A stretch of DNA of 36,613 nucleotides from contig JAADVB010000195.1 in assembly GCA_023334545.1 (NCBI GenBank), positions 1-36,613 of the forward strand, written 5' to 3'. Origin of the DNA: Salisapilia sapeloensis. Its lineage: Eukaryota > Oomycota > Peronosporomycetes > Peronosporales > Salisapiliaceae. Made by a program: the position numbers and the translations under genes. Positions 9,428-19,346 of this stretch are shown one piece after another (the stretch's first letter is position 1; the number at the start of each line of letters is the position of its first letter). Below the pieces are notes generated by a model. That model had not been told where the DNA came from. It searched no databases and was given only the letters and a program-made list of their open reading frames with translations.

Positions 9428-12400
9428 TCACTCGAAAGTGGACCTGATGATCGCAAACGCATTCTTCTTCGCACGTTTCATCCGCCCATACAACGAGTTC
9501 GTCGACCCGGTCTTTCTCCGCGACCGGTCCACGCCCTCTTCCTCCACCGCTGGAAACGGTAGGTCACTAGTAACTAGGAGAGAGCCTCGGCCGTCCTTGT
9601 TGGCGACCTGCCGGAAATCGTCCTTCACCTCCCGAACACGCATCAAAGACGCTCGAGGCGAGTTGATCGTCTTGCACCACTTGCGCACGATCTGGGCCTT
9701 GATGCAGGCAAACTCCTTGTCGTCAATCTTTCCTCTCGCAAATAGCTCCCCGACGTCGTCCAACTGCTCTTCCATGCTCTCTAGCTCCTGTGCATAACTC
9801 CGACTGGCGTCCATAACGTCGACCTGGTGATAAGATGCCTCCTTCCTACTATCCGTCGGCACGGAACTCGTCGACTTGCTCGCAGCTCGCAGCGGCTTGC
9901 TAATGTAGGATGAAAAGGAGCTCTTCTTCGGCCGCGATGGAAAGAAGGAAGTGTTGGCGCCCCTCGCACTGTGGCTGCCACCCTCAGTCATCATCGGGGA
10001 TGGTGGTGTCGAGTGCGGGTGCTTCCTCTGCTTGGATGCTTCTAGCTGGTGGCGCATCTCGATTTTCTTGGCTTCGAACGCAGCAAACCGCTCCATGACT
10101 TCATCCTTGTGTACTGACCGGAACTCGTCCACCACGTCCGGTTCCAATTGTTCTATAACAGAGTAGCAGAACGCTAGAAAACCGTCCATTTCTTCTCGCG
10201 TCTTGGCCATCTCCCGCGCATAGTACTCGTTCACAGCCATCAGCACTTCTCCAGAATCTTTAGCTTCCAGAAGATGCTCTCGTTGGGCGAAGAAAGAGCA
10301 TATACCGACGCCCAACAGCACTCGCGATGCTCTCTGACCTTCCTCTGTCCTTGCCAGCAGCATGTCGATCACTTGAATGCCACAGTAATGTGGTAGGGAT
10401 GTTAAAAAGCAGGTGACTAGCCACTTGGTGCACAGAATCTCCATGTTGAGTCCCAACTCACTCAAGTGACCATGTAGCTCTGGATCATTCTGCTTCAGCA
10501 ACGTATTTAAAACTGCACAATCCGTATGCAGACCAATCATCGAGTCCACGTGGTAAGCAGGCATGAGTCCTTCGATGAGCAAAATAAGACTTCTCAACGC
10601 TGTCTTGTCGTCCAGGTGTTGGATGAGTACCGACAGAATTTCGTTCATGCCCTGACAGTATCCTACTCTCCGGTTCCGGATCGCAAACGCTCGCAAGACT
10701 CTACGCATGCGTCCAGCCTGGTCCTCCTGTAATTCTTTCGTTCTACTAATATCAATTTCAATCGACTTGACTACTTCTTTATCCAGCAATTCTCCCTGCT
10801 CCCCTTCGTCCTTCATCCCGTCCACCGCCTCCTCTAAGTTAGCCGGACACGGCGTTCGCTGTATCAGAATCGGCCACACCCAATGCCTATGCTCTTCCGG
10901 AACGCCGCGTCTGCTCTGATAAGCCACCTGTGTCGGATCTCTGGATTTTTCCAATCGTATCCACTCCTTCTCCCGACCTTTGCGGTCGCTTCGAACGCCT
11001 GAAGACGACAGCACATCCAGCTTTCCGCTACTTTTGCTCCTCAACGATAAGCTTCGAAGACTGCCAGACCGGGACCGTCTTCTCTTGATCTGATGAAACT
11101 CTTCCTGTACTCGCACTAGAACCTGCTTTTCGCTATTTGCATTGGATGATGGACCCTCACTTGCATCCAACAGCCCTGTCTGGCTTCTCCAGTGAATAAG
11201 TAGCTGCTTTCCCTTCTCTTTGCCCATGTACAAAAGGTCTCGAGCGCTGTTCGACTTTTTCACCTTACTCGTCTGGGATGAGCCGCTCTGTCTGTCTTCG
11301 CTTTCTCTTTTCAGTTGGTCCTCGTACTTTGTTCGCAAATCTGCAATGTCTTCATCCGGCAATCGCTCGTGAAGATATAAGACTAAATCCAGGAACGAGT
11401 TGCCGACGCTGGGATCTTCCAAAGTTGAAAGACCGAACTCTCTCAGCACATCCACTGCCACGCTCGCATCCTCCACTTCTACGAGCGCTGACTTCAAGTA
11501 CATAAACATCGCCAGAGACGATGACAAGAGCACTTTGCCTTTTGGCTGGCGACCTTCCTGCAAACTATCTAGAATAAGCACATCAAACAGCCTCGAGACG
11601 ACATCAAACGGAAGAGATTCTGCCATGAACGAAAAGAACCACTTGGTGCACAGCAACTGGACCGAGACACCGATGTTCACCAGGTGCTCACTCAGTTCTG
11701 GAGAGTAGTGGCGAAGGAGGTCGTGGACGACGAGACAATCGACATGGAACGCAACAACGGATTGATCATGGTACATGGGCAGAAGGCTTTCCAGGACGAG
11801 TCGCAGGGCCCAAAATGCGTCTTCTTCCGCTAAATAAGTAGATATGACGGCACACACTTCGACCATCCCATGTGAGTACTGGAAAGGGTCTTTGGACTTG
11901 GCGTACGCAAGCATGATGCGCTGGATCTTGTCTTCCTCGATTGGACCTAGATGACTAAAGCGTTGCATGGCCAAGTCTTGTGCCTGCTGGATACTCTCTC
12001 GCTGTTCCTCCGTACTTGAATCGACGTCGGTGTCGTCCTTCATAGCGATATCTTGTTCCTGGGCAAGCTCGTGGTAATCCTGGACGCCACTACCGGACCG
12101 TTGCAAGCGCTGCCTCTATAGATAAAAGTCATATTGTGAGTTCTTTGTATCCAGCCTGGATCTGGTATTGCTATGCGCGAATAAAGCAGAGATTTTCGAT
12201 GCACATGGACATCACGATGCAATATTTTTGCTGCCAACTTCAGAGTCAAGCTCCGAGATGTGGCATTATTTCATTGCTATCAATTCACAAACAAGCAATT
12301 ATATGCTTACCCTGGCGTGTAAGAGCGTTGGCCAGGCCCAGTGGCGCTGCTCTGGAGGAATGCCCTGTGTCCGGGCTTTATGCTGGAGCGGCACGTCCTT

Positions 12401-12526
12401 AAGAATAGAGTGGTGCTCTCGCCCAGACGTGCCCACATCGCTCTCGAGAGCAAAGTACTCTCTCTGCAGCTTCTCCCAAAACACCGCAGCCGCGGCAGCG
12501 CTGTCCATGGCCGCCCCGTCCTTCAT
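9428..12526 (-). CDS. Tandem TBC-domain protein (Rab GAP), first TBC domain degenerate
   Basis: Two exons: 12526-12311 and 12115-9428, intron of 195 bp with GTAAGC donor, giving 967 aa. Exon 1 carries the start of the first TBC domain (GIPPEQRHWAWPTLL), which continues to about residue 330. There the arginine-finger motif IxxDxxRT is replaced by IQQAQDLA (~114-121) and the glutamine finger YCQGM by YSHGM (~152-156). A second complete TBC domain starts near RGVPEEHRHWVW (~475) and keeps IEIDISRT (Arg ~530) and YCQGM (Gln ~560). TBC domains accelerate GTP hydrolysis on Rab GTPases with these two fingers, so only the second domain should be active. Between and after them are Ser/Arg-rich linkers and a C-terminal helical segment (LESMEEQLDDVGELFARGKI) like a SHOCT hairpin. 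The gene diverges from the Borealin-like gene across 201 bp. The target Rab is unknown. Confidence 0.87.
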
Positions 12527-12727
12527 CTATAGGCGCCGCAGTTCACTTGTTGCCACCGTCGACGCTGACTTTTGTCTCGTACAACAAAAGGCTGATGGGA
12601 GGGGTCGTGATTGGTGCAATACACAAATAGAGCCACTGAATTGGATGTAAATACGACTAATACAAAGTCTTAGTCTGAGACGACGCCATCTCGGGTTTGA
12701 ACATCTGCCGCCTTTTTGTCTCGGACG
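12527..12727. promoter_or_regulatory. Shared divergent promoter region (TBC gene / Borealin-like gene)
   Basis: The two start codons are 201 bp apart on opposite strands, so both promoters and 5' leaders must lie here. No specific element was recognised. The call follows from gene layout only. Confidence 0.5.
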
Positions 12728-14003
12728 ATGGCATCCGCGGCTGGAAGACGCCGCTCGAGTCGATCTGCTAGAAGCTATGGCAAAAATACACGCGAAAGCA
12801 GGCACTCCTCCTTCATGCCACTGCAACCGATCGAAGAGAATATCACAGCGCGCTCTCGAAAGCAGCCCGTCGGCTCGATCTCGCCCACGACCAAGTTTGT
12901 CTTTAGTGACAGTGAAAACGAAGGCGCATCGGAGCTGCCCCATCGGAGAAGATCTGTCCGTAGATCGAGGAGAATAAGCACAAGAAAGCAGAGATCGTCT
13001 ACTGCAAAAGAAAACCGGCTCTCGGTTCCCTACCAGACGACCAAAAGCTATTTAGAATCAGAGCTAGATTCTCTCCGGCGACAAGGTAGCATTCCCTTTA
13101 AATATCGACACGGTGGCTTTAGATACTCAGTAAATGTCGTTTAGTCGAAAGAAAGGCTGAAGAAATTGAGGAGACAGGTAGAAAGCAGGCAGAAGAGCTG
13201 AAGCGGACGATCCAGGTCGAGGTCAAGTACCTCCCTGACTTTATCCTCCGCATGCCAGTCAAGGTTTTCATGGAGCGCTATGGAGGAGATCTTAAAGCTG
13301 CAGTGAATGCTGTTTGCTCTGCAAAGAAAGTAGAGGAGACTCAGAAGAGTTCTGCTATTGATGATCTACCCTATAAGGTACCAACGTCTGGAATATATGT
13401 CTTTAATATGTGCTAACTCTCCTGCTAATTCACTAGGCTGATTCAAAGACTGAGGTTGAAAATATACCACCTCAAGACCAGGTAGTAGCTTCTTTCGTAT
13501 CACCCTCAGCGACAAACAGCTAACTCTATTCTGTAGCAACAAACTCGACGGCGGAGCGCTCGACTATCTGCCAAGATCACCACCCCGTCCTCCCGTTCTC
13601 GCTCATCTTTCCACACTCCGCTCAATGACATCATGCCCACTCCGTCGCAACGAACGGTACCAACCCCTCCAGCCTCGATCTAATCTTGGTCTTGAGAAAC
13701 TTATTATCTGCGAACACATAGACCATGCTTCGAACCGCTAGAAAAGGAGAGACCGTGTACTCTTCCAGAGGCTCTCCTGTACTTCCAGAAGCACCTGCGT
13801 CTAAGAATGCTGCCATAGATCTGCCACAGCCTCACGCTGCTCAGTCGAAAACACTGCAGTGGGATGGAACGAGTGCTCTGGAGCTGGCTGATCTTGACAG
13901 GATGAGCAAAGAAGAAGTTAGCGAGGCACAGAAGCGGCTAGAGTCTTTGCAAAAGCGCATTGAGCGGTACTGGTCCACTTTCTCCGAGACCAGTGGAAAG
14001 TAG
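12728..14003 (+). CDS. Borealin-like chromosomal passenger complex subunit
   Basis: Five exons in frame: 12728-13085, 13145-13377, 13437-13481, 13537-13656 and 13722-14003, giving 345 aa, with four GT-AG introns of 55-65 bp. The N-terminal ~120 residues are basic and Ser/Arg-rich. Exon 2 gives a helix (VERKAEEIEETGRKQAEEL) followed by VKYLPDFILRMPVKVFMERY, which parallels the Borealin helix that bundles with Survivin and INCENP. The C-terminal part has TPSQRT then RKGETVYSSRGSPV, equivalent to the metazoan Borealin GE-x-Y-S-x-x-GSPL element, and ends in a helical dimerisation-like segment (LDRMSKEEVSEAQKRLESL). Borealin targets Aurora B to centromeres and the spindle midzone. Similarity is in short motifs, so orthology is likely but not certain. 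The ATG at 12728 gives MASAAGRRR. It converges with CC2D2A, 52 bp apart. Confidence 0.78.
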
Positions 14004-14055
14004 TAACCTTGCTATCATACAATTTTCGATATCGCAAATGAGTTCTCTCTTGCTT

Positions 14056-17000
14056 TTACGTCTTTCTCGTGAGCGAGAGGAAATACACCCATACAACGAG
14101 CATGTCGTTCGGCAACACAGTGACTAGCACGGCCAGCGCGAACTCGATGGCCTTCTCTTTAGAAGAATGCACGCTCTACACCAACGTAGCGATCAGTGCA
14201 AGTCCATATAAAATCACAGACAAGATGCTATACACAGTACCATGCGCCGGACCCGCAGTAGAGCATTATTGACGGTCGTGAATGGGATTTTTACAGCCTC
14301 TCCTCTAGCATAGTATTTCTTCGCAAGCGTTGCCAAGTCATCTCTTGGAATATCCTCATTAGCAGCAGGACGCAACAGATCGTACGCTCGGCTCAGCCAT
14401 TCCAGTCGCCTCTTCAAGTGTACACTATGCTCATACACAAAAGTAGTTGTGGCGTACCCACTCCGCCATCGCCTTACGTGCATCTTGATGCTATCCGACA
14501 ACTCTCGGCTCATGAGATCAAGATCCTCCCTCGAGCAAGGTTTCTTGTAGACTAACTTTTCGTTCTGAAAAGCAACCATTGTCTTCTCAATTTCCGCCAT
14601 CGCTACTGGAGAAGAAGCATTAAAGAAAGGTTTCCAGTGTCCAGAGTTATTAAAGTCCCAAACCATGCTTTGAAAGCCTAGACGACTGTCTTGGAGGTTG
14701 CCATAAATATTTACTTGGGAAATTACGATCGATACATCGTATAAAGGGCACGCCGGGTCGCGGAGACGGTAACAAGTACCGCTACTTGCATCAAAGAGCA
14801 TCGTTGCACGGTCCTTGTTCGCTTTTGAAGCGTCACGCACGAGCAAAACATACATGTCTTCATCTCCGCGCACTCCACGTCCAACGACCGCGTATGTTTC
14901 CACTTTGGCACCTGCAACCAACGAGGTGTATATCCATAGCAAATAGTTGCACAGCAGGATGGCATGCTCTGCATCGTTCGCAATTCCAAGCTCGAGCACT
15001 TGTTGCGATGGTTCCCACGACTCTTTTACAATCGAGGTTTGTCTGTAGTCACTGTAATGTGGCAGTAGGCTGACAAACGCGAGTACGTTCTGAACAACAG
15101 ATTCGTTGTCCGCTGGACTGCCTACTAGCTCCCGAGGTGGTGACTGCGGTCTTATATATTGCGTTACAAGGGCATGTTGGTCGCCCTGATAAGATTGTAG
15201 AACGCAATGCCTCCTTTGCTTGGTAAATGCATTTGCAGACAAAAAGTCTCGACTCCACTGGGCAGCGTACTTATAAAGTTTCTTCTTGTCAGATCGATCT
15301 TCTGCTGAGCCGCTGATCGATGGCATGAGTGGCTGAGCTGGGCGAGTAGGAAGCTGCGGCTCGACTGTCATCCTCAGCTGAAGTACGACTGGCATCAATT
15401 CAGCATCCTTAGCATTCCTCGACTCAGGCAAGTGGTTGCTGCCATCGTCTTCTAGTGTGGAGTCATCAGTTGCCTCTCTTGTACCTGCAAAGCTATCCTT
15501 GTTACCATATCCGATTCTTTCGGCTGGCATGACCAACTGCACTGCCGTTTCCAAGCACCCATAGTGGTGGTAAACTGACGAAAAGGGTATCTTTCCTTCT
15601 CCAATCACTCGGCATTCGTGCTTTACATGATTCACATCCTGCTCTTCACTCTCTTCTCTGCCATTGCGCTCCTTTGCAAGTTTGGCAGTATGATCTAGCA
15701 GCTGAAACTTCAACAGGTCCTTGCACTGCTCTAGTTCATCCACACTCCAAATTTGACGCGGAGGGTAAAATGGAACGACGATTGTTTCGAGCCAGATGCA
15801 GTACCCATCTTCGTCCGTTACGGACGTGAATGAAGTTCGCTTCTTCGTGCCTTGGAAGCTCACTTCAATGAAAAATTCCGCTTTGCTTTCACTGTGCAGC
15901 TTGTTACGCCGTGGCATATTCCATGCCTTTAAAACTTGGATGTAGAGCGAAGCATGGGTTGGACACTCGATAACCTTTGATTGAACCGTAAGCGCTCGCT
16001 GCGGACGAAGTCGCCGTCGTCGCTGGAATAGCTGTAGAAGGAAGTTCCAGTCGAAGAGAGAGGGGATTGATGGTAACTGCAACTCCCGTACTATCTCGCC
16101 TCGTCTATTCTTCTCCGCTTCGCTCGATAACGACCTGGTCGTTGCTCTCTGCTTTCCACCTTGTAGTCTGATCAAAGCGTCTTCCAATACGATCATTTGT
16201 AGCTTCTCTCGTCTCTCCAAAAGAGTCAAATCCTCACGATCCGCTTCTTCATATCGAAGTCTTCGATCGAATGCCCTGACTTCGGGACGAAGGATGGACA
16301 AGTAGCTATCATTCGTGACAAGTTCTCGATCTAGAAGCGGTATTGGTCGGGTAAATACGTCCGCATTTACCATTTGAGTAGCTTTCGCAGCATCTGCATC
16401 CATTGTTTGGTCGTACCTGCCAGTGTGCCGAAGCTTTAATATGTAATTTCGCCGACTAAGCGTTGGCACAGTCGCTCCGATGAGCATAAGATGCTCTTCC
16501 TTATCATCTGCTCGGTACTGTACAAGTGAGCTCATATCCGATTTCCCACTCTCTAGTTCTGTAGATTTAAAGTATCGCCGTACATCCCTACATGAAGGCC
16601 ATATACCGAATGCAATTGGCGGAGGAGAAGGCAAGACGCAATTTCGATGGCTCTCTAGGTCTTGACCCATACCTTGGTGATAGATAGTAGGGTCTACCCA
16701 TCGACTGCATATATGAATGCGTCCTGCTCTATGTCTCGACATCTTTCCTTCTTCATTTCCAGCAAATGATCGATGGTACTTCGTCCTTGGAATAGGACTG
16801 GCATTACTAAATCGATACCAGTCATATACGACTCCAGCATTATAAGGGCTTAAGCAATCACTTAAAGCCGCCTTTCCACCAGGGACAACAACAGGAATCA
16901 GAGTATTTAACTCAAAATCCGACTTATTTCCACTTGAGCCATGCACATCATGAATAAGTAGCTGAACGGTCCTGGGTTGATGAGCCGCCCGCACGCGTAT

Positions 17001-18485
17001 GTGCTCCTCAACGAATGCTGTTCGCGATCGTATTGCAACTGCTTTTGAGCTGCAAGCAAATTGGCCGTCAATGTACAAACTCACTTGAACCTTATCGTTT
17101 CGATATGGCCTCAACTTACGTCCATCTCTCTTCGTAGGAGAGCTATCGGCAAGTATGAAAATCGTTTTGGTAAATCCTGACTTGGATCGGAATGCAGCAA
17201 GTTTCTCCTGTAGATCCAGAAGGAACGAATTGTACTTGTCGATCGTATCCTCTTTCTGAAATGTGCTCATAAGATTCAAGAAAACTTCCAATACGTCAAG
17301 TACGATTGGTGAGGCTACATGATACTCGACCAAGCTTACGCCTTCAGTTTGCTGGTCAGTACAATATTTAATCTCCTGCTCCTTCGTAAGAAGTTGGTAG
17401 TGGAGACTCTGAAGCTTAACCAGTTCATTCACAGCAGCCTCAGCATCTTGCAGCGCTAGCTCTGTATTTAAATCAACGTGTCCATCGCTTTTATACGTGT
17501 CTGAACTTCGTTTTAAGTAAGCTGCCAGGCGATCAAGATGTAGCTTCCATCTTGCTTGCGTATGTGCATCTACGTAAGCTCTATATGTGGCTTCTAATCT
17601 GCCCTGACGTACGTCACTCAATGTGAATGTCTCGTGGTCATCAAATGCTATTTGGCCAATGTACAACTCTAACTCCGCCCGTAGAACAGGTTGCTCCGTA
17701 CCTACGTCGTTGTTGAAGTTATTAATCACTGCTGCGTCTGGTAGTGTATCATTCTTATTTATCTGTCTTGGGAGAGTCGTGTCGGGTTGGTAATGTGTCA
17801 AAAGCTTAAGACTGTGCTCCAAAGTTTTCACCTGCATCTGTCCTTGATCTGAATCGCTCTGGGATCTTTCCAGCCTCCATGATAGCCGCACAAGTGTCGA
17901 CAGCGATGCTCGGTTGATAAATTCCTCGAGCTGCTTGATGTACAAGCCACTCACCTCACTTTTGGTCACTTCTACCCTCATTCTCTTGTGCATCTGCCTG
18001 CTGCGTACAAAGCCAATTACTTCTGGTTCGCAAATTCGACGATAATGTGCTTCATGCTGCTCCGGTCGCTTGACGACTTGGTAAACGTACGAAATCGTCA
18101 AGCCGTGCACAAGTGGTTTGGTAACATCATGGTCATACTCGAGGTCGTCGTCAGCTTCAACTTGCTTCTGTGGCTCAAGCTGTGCAGTTTCTTCCTTCGC
18201 AGTCTCTCCACTTGTGCTCCTTTCCGACTTGGCTAATGTCGTCGGATTCTCTTCATTTTGAACAAGCTGCTGTGGATTTGGAGCTGAAAACCTCTGGGAA
18301 TCTGGAGGAGAGGATTTTGTCTGTTCTAGTTCTTCGTTCTCTTGTTCGGAAGTCTTATGATCCTTATCGTTGCTCTCTTCTTTGACATTTGGTTCACCTT
18401 CGTCAGTGGATGTGCTAGGGCGACTCGAGAAGCTGCTTGAGCTCCCCAATTCATCCTCTGACTCACTCGAACTGTTTTGATTCAT
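14056..18485 (-). CDS. CC2D2A: CC2D2A homologue, ciliary transition-zone protein
   Basis: Two exons: 18485-14241 and 14175-14056, separated by a 65-bp GT-AG intron, giving 1454 aa. The last exon encodes 39 residues (KAIEFALAV, then LVVWVYFLSL) that match the conserved CC2D2A C-terminus (VEFALAV...VWIYVASL). Other parts: acidic disordered N-terminus (~1-150), helical/coiled region, CC2D2A-type N-terminal C2-like domain near residues 435-550 (TKTIFILADSS, VSLYIDGQFACSS), a C2 domain near 835-945 (ASLYIQVLKAWNMP), and the degenerate transglutaminase-like region near 1130-1300 (HAILLCNYLLW). CC2D2A is a core subunit of the MKS/B9 module at the transition zone, needed to build or gate a cilium. 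Its integrity implies that the organism makes flagellated cells. The gene diverges from the peroxiredoxin-like gene with only 66 bp between starts. Confidence 0.92.
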
Positions 18486-18551
18486 ACCAGTACCACTACA
18501 AGGTGTCTCTTCAAGTGCAAACTCTGAAGAGACGTTTAAGCAGTCATCACG
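18486..18551. promoter_or_regulatory. 66-bp divergent promoter with perfect 9-bp inverted repeat
   Basis: Starts of CC2D2A (minus) and the peroxiredoxin-like gene (plus) are separated by 66 bp. Near its centre GTCTCTTCA (18505-18513) and TGAAGAGAC (18525-18533) form a perfect 9-bp inverted repeat with an 11-base spacer. This could be a binding site for a dimeric factor serving both genes, or a hairpin in a 5' leader. The repeat is seen directly; its role is inference. Confidence 0.5.
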
Positions 18552-19284
18552 ATGGCTCCAGCAACGCCCAAGCAGCTACAAATCGGTGCTCGGCTTCCTG
18601 ACATTGTGGGCGAAAGCCAAGTGGGCATCATTCGTGCCCACGACTACCTCCAAGGCTCGTGGGCTCTCATCTGCACGTTTCCACGCACAAACCATCCTGT
18701 CTGGATGACAGTAAGACTGCATTGTATTCCCTCTCAATCCACTCTTTCATGCTATCTTTATGTAGGAGCTGGGTATGTTGCAAAAGCTCAAGGACGAGTT
18801 TGAAGCGAGGAGCTGTCGACTTTTAGCTATGCACATCGACTCGGATCGCCAGCAAGCCGACTTCATAAGAGACGTGGAGAGCACACAGGGAGTCAAGCTG
18901 AGCTTCCCAGTCATCTCGGATCGTGACGGTGAAATTGCCCGTAGGCTCGGACTTGTGCCTCCGACCGCCCCCAAACACGCAGCAGACGTCCATCGCCTTC
19001 CGTTCTCATGCACCATTCTGCTGGACTTAGACTTGACCGTGCGGTTCCTATCGTACACTCCTGACATTGTCGGTCGCAACTTGTACGAGTCCATCCGTAT
19101 ACTGGATGCGTTCCAGACGTCCTTGTTTAACCAAGTGGTGACGCCAGCCAACTGGAAGGCGAGTGAAGACGTCTTTATCGAGCCAGACGTGACGAACGAC
19201 GCGGCCAAGGAGCTGTTTCCGCAAGGTTTCTACGAGATCACACCCTACAGTCGCATCACAGCGTCTCCGAGCCAAGACGAGTAA
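18552..19284 (+). CDS. Peroxiredoxin-6-like protein lacking the peroxidatic cysteine
   Basis: Two exons: 18552-18710 and 18766-19284, with a 55-bp GT-AG intron, giving 225 aa, nearly the length of PRDX6 (224). Fold landmarks of 1-Cys peroxiredoxins are present: LGA-type start (IGARLPDIVG), HDYLQGSWALICTFPR, TELGMLQKL, FPVISDRDGEIARRLGL, GRNLYESIRILDAFQ, TPANWKASEDVF and LFPQGFYEI near the end. The active-site motif PxxxTxxC is P-RTN-H-PV-W: the resolving-chain Thr is His48 and the peroxidatic Cys is Trp51 (TGG at 18702-18704). The Arg of the active site (in ARVVF of PRDX6) is also not evident (PFSCTILLD). Peroxidase activity by the known mechanism should be absent, while the frame is fully intact. 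It may act as a structural, sensor or partner protein, or have taken another activity. Confidence 0.88.
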
Positions 19285-19346
19285 GACTTGAGAGGATATC
19301 AAAGACAAAAAGACACGTATATTGTTAGACGCTGCACAGACTTGTC

